From Oncomelania hupensis (lineage: Eukaryota; Mollusca; Gastropoda; Littorinimorpha; Pomatiopsidae), in NCBI GenBank assembly GCA_036898135.1, contig CM072516.1:20450693-20514692 (forward strand): a stretch of 64,000 nt of DNA, in the 5' to 3' direction. Below, piece after piece: positions 21,388 through 32,815 of this stretch. How positions within the stretch are numbered: position 1 is the stretch's first letter; every line of letters begins with the position of its first letter. A program made the position numbers and the translations under genes. Under the pieces are notes generated by a model, which made no database searches, was not told where the DNA came from, and saw only the letters and a list, made by a program, of their open reading frames with translations.

Positions 21388-23025
21388 GTGTAGATGGACA
21401 GAGTACTGCTCTGACCTTTACAACCATACACCAAATTGAGACCCATCAGTTCTAGCATGTCCCGAGAACAGAGAAGAAGAAGAAATCCTCTCAATTCTCC
21501 GGGAAGAAGTTGAGGCAGCAGTGCAATCGCTAAAGAAAGGGAAGTCAGCGGGAGTGGACAACATACGGAACTGCTACAAGCAGGAGGAGAAGCGATGATT
21601 GATACCCTTACCATTATCTGTAGATCTGGCAAAGTGGGGAGTGGCCTATACCATGGATCCAGTCGCTTGTCATCACTCTTCCCAAATAAGGTAACCTTCA
21701 GGAGTGTGAAAATTACCGCACCATCAGCCTCATCAGCCATCCCAGCAAGGTCCTCCTGAAAATAATACTCAACAGGTTGAAACCGCAAGCTGAACAAATC
21801 ATAGCTGAAGAACAAGCAGGATTCAGGGCAGGGCGAAGTACCACTGAGCAGATTTTCAACCTCAGAATAATCTGCGAGAAATACCTTCAGCACCAACAAC
21901 ATCTATATCATGTGTTCATAGACTTCAAGAAGGCGTTTGACCGAGTCTGGCATGCAGCTCTATGGGCAACAATGAAAGTGTACAACATCAGCCCTAAAAT
22001 TATTGAAGTCATCAAAAGCCTGTATGACAAGGCTATCAGTGCAGTCCTCCACAACAGCGCCATCGGAACTGGTTCAGAACAACGATCGGTGTGCGTCAAG
22101 GATGCCTACTCTCTCCAGCACTCTTCAACATCTTCCTAGAGCGCATCATGTCAGATGCACTTGCAGACCATGAAGGCACAGTCAGCATAGGGGGTAGAGC
22201 AATCTCCAATCTTCGTTTTGCAGATGACATTGATGGATTGGCTGAAGAGGAACAAGAGCTTGAACAGCTGGTACAGAGGCTTGACACCACCTCCAGAGCA
22301 TATGGAGTGGAAATAAGTGCAGAGAAGACCAAAATGATGACCAACAACACCAATGGCATCAACACGGACATCAAAGTCCAAGGTCAATCCCTCAACTCAG
22401 TGCATAGCTTCAAATATTTAGGAGCCATTGTATCAGACAATGGGTCCCGACAGGAAGTCCTCTCCAGGATCGCACAAACAATAGTTGCCCTGACAAGGTT
22501 GAAGCCCATTTGGAAAGACAGGACCATCAGTCTACATTCCAAAGTAAGACTGCTGCGCTCCCTTGTCATCTCCATCTTCCTATATGCTTGCGAAGCATGG
22601 ACCTTCACAGCAGATCTCCAACGAAGAATACAAAGCATGGTGATGAGGTGCTACAGAAGACTTCTGGGCATTTCCTATACCAAACACATCACCAACGACA
22701 AAGTCCGACAGACTATCACACAAGCCATTGGACAACACGATGACCTGCTCACAGTGGTGAAGAAACGGAAACTCCGATGGTATGGCCACGTCACCAGATC
22801 ATCAGGCATTGCAAAGACTATTCTGCAAGGCACAGTGGAAGGAGGTAGAAGAAGAGGGAGACCGAAAAAGAGGTGGGAGGACAACATTCGAGAATGGACT
22901 GGTTTGACACTGAGCGAAGCCATCAGGGCTGCTGAGGACAGAGAAAGGTGGAGTATGCTGGTTAAACGATCATCTGTGGTGCCCCTACGACCTTCGGGTT
23001 ACGGGACAGGATAGGATAGGATAGG
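21388..23025 (+). mobile_element. RTE-like LINE copy D, 5'-truncated, 13-bp target duplication
   Basis: Starts within the linker before RT (DRWTEYCSDLYNHTPN) and ends with three GGATA units. ATTTATACACTTG occurs on both sides (21375-21387 and 23026-23038), marking the insertion boundaries exactly. It is the cleanest copy of the family here. A TGA near 21434 and small deletions in 21560-21640 break the upstream part. Confidence 0.92.
21777..23014 (+). pseudogene. RTE-like reverse transcriptase, one-base frameshift
   Basis: Two overlapping frames (21777-22139 and 22091-23014) together cover RT motifs 1 to C and the C-terminal domain. Motif A is FIDFKKAFDRVWHAALW, motif B VRQGCLLSPALFNIFLERI, motif C FADDIDGLAEEE, followed by FKYLGAIVSDNGSRQ, KKRKLRWYGHVTRSSG and RRRGRPKKRWEDNIREW. 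The break is a missing G near 22066 (ATCGGAACTGG versus ATCGGGAACTGG in copies at 3379 and 35360). Apart from that the sequence is little decayed, so the insertion is relatively young. The endonuclease is absent through 5' truncation. Confidence 0.88.
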
Positions 23026-23038
23026 ATTTATACACTTG

Positions 23039-23477
23039 CATAATAATGCATTCTAGAATTTAAACAAAAATATTATTACATTAGCAGTATTGTGTATTAT
23101 TTTATGTAGATAGAATAGTACATTTTACATAAATCGTTACTTAATTTTCTATTGTGTTCATTATTAACTGCAATGTTCATGTTTGTGTTTGCAGCAAGTA
23201 ACGTGGAATGTTCTTGCTTAGAGTTTAGTAATACTGTTAGTTACGACTCCACCATTGATTTCTCCGCTATTCATCTATAAACTTGACGTTTTATGAAAGA
23301 AGTTGATGAAGATGACTTTTTCCACGTTCTTTGCTAAGATAGGTGCAGCTCTGCGGTTGGATTCCATCCAGAAGATCACATTTTGACAAATTTTTATGCT
23401 GTTTGAAGGAAACATTGTTTAGATCATACAGTTCTCAGACAAGAACTACGTTGAAAATGCATCTCTTTGTCTCCAAA
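23039..23477. other. AT-rich unique sequence, nothing recognised
   Basis: No ORF, tandem repeat or transposon match seen between the two RTE-like copies. Confidence 0.45.
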
Positions 23478-23888
23478 TCCTATCCTGTCCCGTAACCCGG
23501 AGGTCGTAGGGGCACCACAGATGATCGTTTAACCAGCATACTCCATCTTTCTCTGTCCTCAGCAACCCTGATGGCTTCGCTCAGTGTCAAACCAGTCCAT
23601 TCTGGGTTGTTGTCCTCCCACCTCTTTTTTGGTCTCCCTCTTCTTCTACATCCTTGCACTGTCCCTTGCAGAATAGTCTTTGCAAGGCCTGATGATCTGG
23701 TGACGTGGCCATACCATCGGAGTTTCCGTTTCTTCACCACTGTGAGCAGGTCGTCGTGTTGTCCAATGGCTTGTGTTATGGTCTGTCGGACTTCGTCGTT
23801 GGTGATGTGTTGGGTATAGGAAATGCCCAGAAGTCTTCTTCATCTCATCTCCATGCTTTGAATTCTTCGTTGGAGATCTGCTGTGAGG
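23478..23888 (-). mobile_element. RTE-like LINE copy E, 3' end only
   Basis: Minus-strand copy with tail TCCTATCC at the left edge. It reads from the ITADLQRRIQS region (degraded) through KKRKLRWYGHVTRSSG, RRRGRPKKRWEDNNPEWTG and LVKRSSVVPLRPPGYGTG. It is strongly 5'-truncated at about 23888. An 86-aa frame is open (23480-23740). Confidence 0.88.
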
Positions 23889-24194
23889 GTCGAGTTGGTT
23901 GAGTTTGATTATGTCAATTGTGGACATCTAACGCTGACACCCATTAAACCAGTTTATATTTAGGACAACTGCTGCTGTCAGAAAAAGACATCACTGATAG
24001 AACGATTAAGTGACCAGGTCAGCTAACGTGTGGCTACAGCGGAACAGTCACTACACAGAGGTATCTTTCAGCCGTGTGGAGGCGTTCCTGAAGGAGGCTG
24101 TTGCCGTATGTGCTCTCAGGATTTCATTCTGTGCCTTACGTTGTGAACAGAAACGTGAGGCCACAAGATTGGATCCCCAAGCACATACCAGGCT

Positions 24195-24665
24195 GTCTGC
24201 ATTGCCGTATTACAGTAAGAAACGGAAGAAAGTTCATGTTGTCAACAATGAAAAATCACCAATTTTGACATCCTCATAGAGAGGGGTGTCGGATAGCGCA
24301 GCGGTTGAAGCACTCGCTACTGTGTCGCAAGCTAAGCACCGTCCAGTGCGGTTAGCACTTGGATGGGTGACCGCAAAACGTGAAGCGAAAAATAACAACG
24401 CCCCCAGTTGACTCAACTGTGACTGAGTACCTATTCTCTTAAGGGTGGGGAAGGTAAAGCAGCGAGGGAGAAATATGGGCATCGCCCTCATTACGCTGGC
24501 CAAAGATAAGTGGGATCTCCAACATCACGCTACCCTAGGGCCACAAGGCTATGGGACTACCTTTACCTTTACCTACCATAGAGACCACAGATCTAAACAT
24601 TTCTCCAGTGTCAAAGTCAACATCGAGTGTCTTTGACTGCCAGATCCACACACGTAACTTGTTAA
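24195..24665 (+). repeat. Repeat unit shared with 41362-41535, interrupted by a SINE
   Basis: The flanks 24195-24282 and 24577-24665 align with 41362-41535 (TTGACATCCTC, then ACCACAKRTCTARACA and TTTGACTRCCAGATCCACACA). The paralogue lacks the SINE. The repeat has no coding content and its class is unknown. The 300 bp before it (23889-24194) contain nothing I recognise. Confidence 0.75.
24283..24576 (+). mobile_element. SINE with composite tRNA-like and 5S-like head
   Basis: The 5' part has a tRNA A-box-like segment (GGATAGCGCAGCGGTTGAAG). It is followed by a segment resembling the internal control region of 5S rRNA (24329-24374: AAGCTAAGCACC, GGTTAGCACTTGGATGGG, TGACCGC). A unique body follows, then an (ACCTTT)n tail. 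CATAGAGA flanks it on both sides (24275-24282 and 24577-24584). No tRNA B box is visible. Pol III transcription and LINE-driven movement are inferred from the class. Confidence 0.82.
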
Positions 24666-24923
24666 ACTATAAAGTAAGTCATGCAGGCACCTTATGTGGG
24701 GTTTGTCAACATGAATGTCTCTGGGCTTGTTTTGTTCTGTCATCACATCAAAGTGCTTTCTTCAAGCTCAGGATTACTAGACACCTTGGTGTCCATGACG
24801 TCATCAATGCTGCTCAAGGGGCTGCAGGGAAAGACTGTCAAACTGTCGTCAGTGGACCCACCTCCGTCCAGCGGGGTTGGGGGTAAGGGAGGGATGGCGG
24901 TGAACGTCGGCGTGATGTCAGTG
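24666..24923. other. Sequence before the 29-bp array, nothing recognised
   Basis: Overlapping short frames here (24551-24886, 24681-24944) have no recognised motif. Confidence 0.4.
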
Positions 24924-25050
24924 CCAGTTAATCACAGGTCCTGATGACAGTACCAGTGGATCACAGGTCATGTTGTCAGTGCCAGTGAATCACAGGTCAT
25001 GTTGTCAGTGCCAGTGAGTCACAGGTCCTGATGTCAGTGCAGGTCATGTT
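24924..25050. repeat. 29-bp tandem array, about 4 units
   Basis: Units TCACAGGTCATGTTGTCAGT plus GCCAGTGAA, with the first and last more diverged. Confidence 0.85.
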
Positions 25051-25483
25051 GAGTTCAAAATCCGCAGTTCATCAAATGTTCCAGCCGCCGAAATTTGGTG
25101 GGCAGAAATACTATGGAATGGACAGCTCACTGACTACAGAGTGTACACCACAGTACAAAATATTGAGATTGATTGCTCGTGTTTTATAGAATGCACTCTC
25201 AACTCTTTTCACACTCAAGTTTCATCTGTTCTCACTTCGGACACACGCAATCTTACAAACTGCACACTGTAGTGTGTTGTGTTACCATAGTCACCGTAGT
25301 AGTGTTGTTATTATGGAACACAGCATTGGCAAATTATGGACTTCATGTGCAGTTGTTCTATAGCACTGTGTTGTCAATGGTCAAACAAAAGAGCATGCTA
25401 GATAATGGACGAATGGTCACAACATGTTGCTGCTTAGTGCAATGGCCTCCCCTGTTCTGTCACATAGTTTCGTCCACGACTTC

Positions 25484-25564
25484 AAGAAGAAGAAGAAGAA
25501 GAAGAAGAAGAAGAAGAAGAAGAAGAAGAAGAAGAAGGAGAACAACAACAACAACAACAACAAT
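25484..25564. repeat. (GAA)n then (AAC)n microsatellite
   Basis: About 18 GAA units followed by about 7 AAC units. The poly-Lys, poly-Arg and poly-Phe ORFs across it are artefacts. The flanks 25051-25483 and 25565-25810 show no recognised feature. Confidence 0.95.
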
Positions 25565-25811
25565 AAATGGCAACAACTATATTTGTATACGTTTGTCAAC
25601 ATTATCTTGCTCTAAATAACCAAGACTACGAGATGTTAAATTGTAAAACTACTTTCGTCAATAAATGATCTTTCAAAACGTTAGGATCTTTCCCATTTCC
25701 GTTGACAACCAGCCACATTGTGGATACCTTTTTGCACGAAGATTTTTTTTAGCCTAGGAACTTCGTGCAGGCGTTTTCTCACGCTTTGGAGAAATCAGTC
25801 CCAGCCGATAC

Positions 25812-25936
25812 ACTGAGGAACTGACAACACAGCCAAAAGGCCATCTGTATTTACACATTCTAACCACTGTCAGCACAGAACTGATAACAAAGCCACATGG
25901 CCATCTATATCCACATATGCAAACCATTGTCAGCAG
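25812..25936. repeat. Two ~63-bp direct repeats
   Basis: Units share RGAACTGAYAACAMAGCC, GGCCATCT and CCATTGTCAGCA/CCACTGTCAGCA. Diverged tandem duplication of unknown origin. Confidence 0.6.
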
Positions 25937-26017
25937 AGAAGAGGAGAATGATCTTTCTCGTCTTTCCCTCATTCCAAGGAGGATAAAGCACCTAACAAGG
26001 GTTATACTCAATAAGCC

Positions 26018-26917
26018 TGCGTCAGGGATGCCTACTCTCTCCCCAGCACTCTTCAACATCTTCCTAGAGCCCATCATGTCACATGCCCTTGCAGATCACT
26101 AAGGCACAGTCAGCATAAGGGGTAGAGCAATCTCCAACCTTCGTTTTGCGGATGACATTGATGGATTGTCTGGAGAGGAACAAGAACTTGAACAGCTGGT
26201 GGGGTGGAAATAAGTGCGGAGAAGACCACAATGATGACTAACAATAACAATGGCATCAACATGGACATCAAAGATCAAGACCAATCCCTCAACACAGTGC
26301 ATAGCTTCAAATTTTTAAGAGCCATTGTATCAGACAATAGTTCCCGACAGGAAGTCCTCTCTAGGATCGCACATGCAGCTGCTGCGCTGGCAAGGTTGAA
26401 GCCAGTTTGGAATGACAGGACCATCAGTCTACATTCCAAGGTAAGACTGCTGCGCTCCCTTGGCATCTCCATCTTCCTATACGCTTGCGAAACATGGACC
26501 CTCACAGCAGATCTACAACGAAGAATACAATGCATGGAGATGATGCGCTACAAAAGACTTCAAGGTATTTCCAATACCCAGCACATCACCAACGACGAAG
26601 TTCGACAGACCATCACACAAGCCGTTGGACAACACGATGACCTGTTCACAGTGGTGAAAACAACGGAAACTCCGATGGTATGGCCACGTCACCAAATCAT
26701 CAGGTCTTGCAAAGACCATCCTGCAAGGCACAGTGCAAGGAGGTAGAAGAAGAGGGAGACCGAAAAAGAGGTGGGAGGACAACATTCGAGAAGGGACTGA
26801 TTTGACACTGAGCGAAACAATCAGGGTTGCTGAGGACAGAGATGGAGTACGCTGGTTAAACGATCATCTGTGGTGCCCCTACGACCTCCGAGTTACGGGA
26901 TAGGATAGGATAGGAAA
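26018..26917 (+). mobile_element. RTE-like LINE copy F, 5'-truncated
   Basis: Starts at RT motif B (LSPALFNIFLEPI), continues with catalytic motif C (RFADDIDGLSGE), and then the C-terminal domain in a 180-aa frame (26204-26746: MEISAEKTTMMTNN, DRTISLHSKVRLLRS, YACETWTLTADLQRR). A frameshift near 26660 moves KKRKLRWYG out of frame. The 3' end carries GGATA repeats at 26898-26917. The small deletion in front of MEISAEKT removes about 30 bp relative to copy D. Confidence 0.87.
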
Positions 26918-26934
26918 GAATGGGTATATCTTAT

Positions 26935-28650
26935 CTTGGCGTCGCGTCATGCGGTTGACTGTTACGGCAGTGGACAAAGATTTGCCGATCCATTAGGTCA
27001 GTCTCAATCCAGCGAATCTCCGAGTGTCGCCGTTCTTGCTTGGCCTGATGGATTTCGGCCGTCATCCATGGCGCTGACTTCCGGTCGGAAACACGGCGAG
27101 TCACTAGAGGCGCGTCTTTGTAGAGAGTATTGCGCAGAAATGAACCCGAATGAGACCGCGGACACAATGCGCTCTGCATGGAGAGCGGCCATGGCGTGGG
27201 ACACATCACTCCTGAAAGCGCCAACGTCCATCCGTTCCAGGTCTCGCGACGTGACAAGCTCGGTCCCACGGCTAGGTTTTCTAATAAGCATCTCAAATTA
27301 AATGCAGAAATGGTCAGAAATGATTTTGTCCTGAACCAATAGGTTTGCGACGTGCGTTTGACTGTTGGTAACGATTCAGTCCAAGGTGTGGCCAAGCCGA
27401 TTGGTCGGGACGCGAACAAGCTGCTGAAAAACAAAGTTCTGTAAAGATGTCAACATTTGTTTTAAACACAAGTTACATGGCTTGTCAAAATGCAAATTAA
27501 AAAAACCAACAATAAAGAGTGTGTCACTATTCATAAAAGATTCTAGCACTTCAGGAAATTCATCAACACATTCCTTATTAGGGATTTTGATTTGGAGGAG
27601 TAAGGAGGCCGGTAAATGGACAAGAATGTGAACGTCTGGCCCTGAACAACAAGTTTGACCCTGAACAACAAGGCGTACATCACAGGATTCCATTTGAATG
27701 TCTGACCCTGAACAACAAGGCGCACCTCACAGGACTCCATGTGAATGTCTGACCATGAACAAGTCTGACCCTGAACAACAAGTCTGACCCTGAACAACAA
27801 GGCGTACCTCACAGGACTCCATGTGAATGCCTGACCCGGAACAACAAGGCGCATCTCACAGGACTCCAAACAACGGTAGATGGACAAGAATGTGAACGTC
27901 TGACCCTGAACAACAAGGCGTACATCACAGGACTCCAAACAGGTAGATGAGGTTGATGGTGTCAGTGACTACAGTCAACGAGTCCTTTAAGACCTTACAA
28001 AACACAATGGCCACACCTCCACCACTGCCTGTCTTACGAGGCATGGACTTAAGAATATAACCCAGTGGAGTCAGTTCTGCAATGTGGGCCTCGATTCCAC
28101 TAGGTTTGAGCCAGGTTTCACTGAGAAACACCAGATCATAATTATCGTCACTGATCAGATCATTCGTTTCAGAAGTTTTGTTGCAATAGGACCAAATGTT
28201 TCGACACTTTAAAATGATTTTCAGGGCTAGTTTAGGTATTGGTGGTAGCAACTCGGGGGCCGAGGTGGACATAGCTAGCGAAGTCGTAACCCCTGCACAG
28301 ATCGAGGGAGTAGATGTCACCCCTGGCGATGGTGAAAGTGAGGCCACCGCAAGTGTGGAACCGTCGCCTACGATGCCGACACCGGCGCCACAGTAAGCGA
28401 TGGTGACACCGGGACCACCGCAAGCATTGCCGTGGGCGACAGTGACAAAGGCCACCACAGGCTGGAGCCGCCGCAGGTGATGTTGACATTAGGGCTGTTA
28501 CAGGCGAAGGTGGCCTGGGGCCATAGCATGTGTTATGGCTGCCGCTGACGAAGGCGAGGGCGACACTGGGGACGCCGCGGGTATCGAGACCGCCCCATGT
28601 AAGGGTGATGCCTCTGACGAAAGGCATACTGGGTCTGCCGTATAGGGCGA
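26935..28650 (-). pseudogene. L2/CR1-type LINE 5' part: endonuclease domain, inverted
   Basis: The minus strand encodes, from right to left: a Pro/Ala/Thr-rich leader (28458-28230); the start of an endonuclease (KTSETNDLISDDNYDLVFLS, then ETWLKPSGIEAHIAELTPLG and GSGGGVAIVFCKVL); a block of tandem duplications (27620-27945); FTFLSIYRPPYSSKSKSLIR; and, in shifted frames, LVRVPTNRLGHTLD, KIISDHFCI and APWMTAEIHQAKQERRHSEI. The GHTLD...ISDHF motifs are the C-terminal catalytic region of CR1/L2-group endonucleases. Several frameshifts make it inactive. It ends a few bases from copy F of the RTE-like family. Confidence 0.78.
27620..27945. repeat. Minisatellite inside the LINE endonuclease domain
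   Basis: About five or six units of ~46 bp (TCTGACCCTGAACAACAAGG, then CGTACCTCACAGGACTCCAT, GTGAATG). There is also an internal 19-bp sub-repeat and a duplicated GGTARATGGACAAGAATGTG. On the minus strand each unit repeats the endonuclease text VRLVVQGQTF, which occurs once in a normal protein. Confidence 0.82.
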
Positions 28651-28659
28651 CGATACAGA

Positions 28660-30240
28660 TGGGGTCGCTGCAGAAGCTTTCGCCGCAGCTGATGACCACT
28701 ATTACTAACATTATGAACGAATCTATTACATCTGGTATTGTTCCCCCTGAGTTCAAGAATGCTATCGTCAAGCCTTTATTGAAGAAATCCAATCTCGATT
28801 GTAATGATCTGAAGAATTACAGACCTATATCCAATCTTTCTTTTCTCTCTAAACTACTCGAACGTCTCATCATTCAGCAGCTTCTCTCCCATATCTCACA
28901 GTCTTCTCACTTCTCATCAGTCTGCTTACCGTTCTGGGCACAGCACAGCGACCGTTTTCAGTTCTTCTTCTCTTGGATCTTTCGGCCGCTTTTGATACTA
29001 TTGATCATGAAATTCTATCACGTCTCAATAACGATTTTGGAATCCAAAACAGTGCTTTTAACTGGTTCGGTCTTATCTTTCAGATAGAAAACAAGCTGTT
29101 CTCGTAAATGATATTAAATCTACCGCACAACCGCTTGATTTTGGCGTTCCTCAAGGCTCTGTGCTTGGCCCTGTTGTGTTCATACTGTACACCTCTCCTC
29201 TCTCAAGTCTCATTAACTCACACTCTGTTCGCCACGAAGTGTATGTTGATGACACCCAACTTAATCACTCTGACCCTCCTTCTAACTACAATCGTTTAGT
29301 TCGGACCCTTAAGATTGTGTCACTGAGGTTAAATCGTGGATGTCAAACAACCGCCTCAAGCTAAATTATAACAAAACTAAGGGTCTCCGTGTTTCTCCGT
29401 CATCTGCAGACCCCTCTTCTCTTCCTTCAACTATTATTGTTGGAACTACTTCTATTTCTTTTTTGACACTGTTCGCGACCTTGGGTTTTTTCCCGATCAG
29501 GATCTCTCCATGCAGCAACACATTGCAAAAACTTGTCATATTGCATACATTGAAGTTAGACGTATAAGCTACAATCGACAGTATCTCAAACAAGAAGCAA
29601 CAAAAACACTATTTAGCGCATGCATTCTATCTAGGTTGGATTATTGTAATTCACTCCTCGTGGGTTGCACACAGAAAGTCCTTAGATCGCTTCAGCAAGT
29701 CCAAAACTCTGCAGCTAAACTCATCTTCAAAGCACGGAAATCACAGCATTGCACGCCTCTCTTTCAAGAACTACACTGGCTCCCAGTTGAAGAAGGATTT
29801 AAATATAAAACATCCTGTCTTTGCGACCACATCATCTCTGGAACTGCTCCTAGCTATCTTTCCGAACTTTTGACTGTCTATGTTCCTTCTCGCTCTCTCC
29901 GCTCGTCTGCAGATGAAAGGATGTTCCGTGTACCAGAATACCACAGGGTGAGACACGGTGGTCGAGCCTTCAGTTTCTTCTCCGTTCAGACCTGGAACTC
30001 GCTACTTCGGTCCGTCCGTCACAGTCCTTCACTATCGTCTTTTAAAATCAACTTGAAGACACATCTTTTTAGAGAGGCCTTTTCTTAGGCGCCATGAGTG
30101 AGTGTTTTTGGGTGTTGGAATGTGTCTGTGGTTGCGTGTTATTGACCAATGTACGCATGTTGTGTTTACATTTGTTTGTGTAAAGCGCTTTGTGAATTTG
30201 GAAAGCGCTGTATAAATTGCCTGTTATTATTCTTTATTAT
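28660..30240 (+). mobile_element. L2/CR1-type LINE 3' part: RT to tail
   Basis: Plus-strand LINE sequence from the region before RT (NESITSGIVPPEFKNAIVKP) to a 3' tail GGAAAGCGCTGTATAAATTG followed by TTATTATT at 30240. Frame-broken RT motifs are visible: NYRPISNLSFLSKLLERLI, LSAAFDTIDHEILS in one frame, FGVPQGSVLGPVVFILY, and motif C as YVDDTQL instead of YADD. The 3' tail resembles those of the SINEs at 41730 and 44750. Confidence 0.83.
29510..30088 (+). pseudogene. L2-type LINE C-terminal domain
   Basis: An open frame of 192 aa with the post-RT region of L2/CR1 LINE proteins: ILSRLDYCNSLLVGCTQKVL, RSLQQVQNSAAKLIFKARKS, PLFQELHWLPVEEGFKYKT, YVPSRSLRSSADERMFRVP and KINLKTHLFREAFS at the stop. 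Function of this domain is not established. The upstream RT frames (28700-29500) carry several frameshifts, so the full polyprotein is not made. The stop at 30088 agrees with the natural end of this family. Confidence 0.82.
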
Positions 30241-30690
30241 TACGTCATTGCAGGAGTTTTCGAGTTCGTGGTCACCGCTGAAGACGATGATGATGATCGC
30301 GACTGACGGCATTTATTCTATAATTCAGTTGCCCAGCACGCGTGCCGCGCCCGGTTGGGCTTTTACAAAGGATGCCAAGCGCTGTAACATGTTGGTAAAC
30401 ATCCTTTGGCAGGTATTGAGAGGACGAGGGGGGCTTGTCGGTCAGCGTCATGACCAATTTGTGGGTGGGTGAGGGGTGTGGGGCCCAGTCCATAGTAAGG
30501 CCTACTATTTAAAGGTATCGGCATGGTTTTAAAAACAGGTGCTACATGTGAAGAATGCAGGTAATGTAAGTTACAAGGGCAGTTCCAATAGTCCAAAAAT
30601 ACTTTTTTCGTCGAGAGGCACGCAGCGAGGTCAAAGGTCATATTACGTTGTTGGACAGCGTGAGGTGTGGACAATAAGCGCGTGCACCGT
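30241..30690. other. Unique sequence, nothing recognised
   Basis: Contains GATGAT repeats near 30284 and short frames without known motifs. Confidence 0.45.
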
Positions 30691-32815
30691 TGTATTCAGA
30701 TTCAGATTCAGATTCAGAAAACTTTATTATCTCCAAGGAGAAATTCTAACATGGATTTGCTGTCAGCAAAAGGTAATAAAATGTAACAATACTATAAACA
30801 TGTAAACATGTACGTGTAATCACGCTTATGTACATATTAACAAGAACATTTCTGACACATTGTAAAACTTAAAATACATATCACACTACATGTCCTTATT
30901 GCACTTCAACATAAATAAATAAAACACCTACCCACAAACACACACACCCACACACACACATCCACACACACATGGGTTAGACATTAGATTATATTACACC
31001 AAAATTATAAACGTTATAAAGCATCTTAAAAAAATATACAATCATCAAACTCTGCGTATCATTCTAACACTGACAATCACAGATTTTAAAACTTATGCAT
31101 TAGTTAACTTACATACTGAATAGTTGAAAAATTGCTGCATATTATAAAATTCATCTCTAGTACTCCCATAAACCACTCGCACCCAACTCATTTAGTCAAC
31201 ACTTATTAAGAATTTGTACTGATTGGGGTACAAAACTGTTCTTAGCTCTAACTGTAGAAACATTTGGCACTCTGAAACGGCGACCAGAAGGAAGGAGCTG
31301 GTAGTGCTGGGCTAGGATGTGAGTGGAGTCTCTTACAATCATGCTCGCTTTCTTTCTTACTTGCCTTTCGTACAACACACACAAACTCTCCTGCTTTTCA
31401 CCCACCACTTTCCCACACACCTTCACAATTCTATCCAACACATTCTTACTCCTCACACTGAGACCTCCAAACCAGCAAAGAAAACCAAAGGTCAGCACCG
31501 ATTGGATAAAACAGCTGTAAAAGTTACATAAAACAGACTTGTTGACTTTCAGAGAGCGCAATTTTTCTGCAGGCAATATATTCTTGACTGACATTTCTTA
31601 TGGATGGAAGTAGTGTTGGAATCAAAGGTAAGCTTATTGTCAAGTATTGTTCCCAGATATTTGTATTCCGAGACTCTCTCCACCTTTTCTCCATCAATCA
31701 CTAAGTCAGGCACAGCAGATGGTTTTTTTCTAAAATCAATAATCAGTTCTTTAGTTTTCTTCACATTTATATTTAAAAAAATTCTCTTTGCACCATGAAA
31801 TAAACTTTTGCACTTCTTTTAGATAAACAGTTGCAGAGTTGGAGAGGTCTTGAAGGGCAGAGTCATCTGAGTACTTAATGAGAGGTGTATTTTCAGAGCC
31901 GGTGCAATCGTTGGTGTACAGAGTAAACAGAACAGGAGATAGTACAGTGCCCTGAGGGGAACCAGTTGATGTAGTTCGAGTAGAGAAGAGAGCTCGCTGG
32001 AAGCAGACTGACTGAGATCTGTGAACTAGAAAGCTGACTATCCACAGGATAAGCCTGGGATTGACGTCAAGGGCCAGAAGTTTGAGCGCCATGAGATGAG
32101 GTTGTATCGTATTAAAAGCAGAAGAAAAATCGATAAAGAGAATCCTAACGAAAGAACTAGGTTTATCCAGCTGTGTATAAGCGTTGTTGAGTAGAGTGAG
32201 TGTTGCGTCGTCAGTGGATCTTTCTTGCTTGTATGCGAACTGAAAAGGATCAAGAAACTGTTGTGTTTGAGAGAGAAGTTTTTTCAAGACGATACGCTCA
32301 AAGCATTTCATGGCGATGCTGGTGAGTGCAACGGGCCTATAGTCATTCAACTCAGATGGGCTTCTAGACTTTGGAACAGGACAGATAGTGGAATTTTTCC
32401 AGACTGAGGGGACAGCACATTTTTTTAATGATAAAGAAAACAAATGACTGAAAACAACACATAACTGAGCAGAACATACTTTCAACAGCTTTCCACACAA
32501 GCCATCTGGACCCATTGCCTTACGGGGGTTTATTCTCTTGAAGTGGGACTCAACAACACAATCCCGGATCTCAAAGTCACCGGAAGCATCTCCCTCCCCA
32601 TTTCTCACCCTTTCCTGAAGATCAACCAAAACTTCAGACAAACTGTCACTCAAATCATTGCGTTCAAAACGACAATAAAAATCATTCAGCTCGTTAGAGA
32701 AAGCTAACTTTTCATCTTCACTTCGCAGGCAACCACTGCTCTGAGGTATTATACAGTTCAATGCAGCTGCACTCATTGTGTAAAACATTTCAATTAGCCG
32801 AAATGTCACCAATAA
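30691..32815 (-). mobile_element. Rex1-like LINE copy 1
   Basis: Minus-strand LINE with a (TCTGAA)n tail at 30691-30717. A 3' UTR of about 480 bp with CA-rich sequence precedes it, then a broken ORF from 32812 to 31196. The copy at 39474-41028 is very similar and in the opposite orientation. The 5' limit is uncertain: direct repeats of ~197 bp follow at 32786-32982 and 33173-33372. Confidence 0.87.
31196..32812 (-). pseudogene. Rex1-like reverse transcriptase, two small frameshifts
   Basis: Minus-strand frames 32812-31751, 31764-31549 and 31594-31196 form one protein. RT motifs: KAMGPDGLCGKLLKVC, VPKSRSPSELNDYRPVALTS, IDFSSAFNTIQPHLM (motif A), TGSPQGTVLSPVLFTLYTND (motif B) and motif C as KYSDDSALQDL. 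After RT come FRKKPSAVPDLVIDGEKVER, EYKYLGTILDNKLTFD, VLTFGFLCWFGGLSVRSKNV and QLLPSGRRFRVPNVS. The breaks are one extra base near 31785 and two extra bases near 31560, seen by comparison with the other copy. YSDD rather than YADD occurs in both copies and is probably a family feature. No endonuclease is seen. Confidence 0.85.

Noticed and set aside
24329..24374. Possible 5S rRNA gene
   Set aside because: Only the internal control region is similar; the rest of 5S is missing, and the stretch lies inside a SINE with a target duplication.
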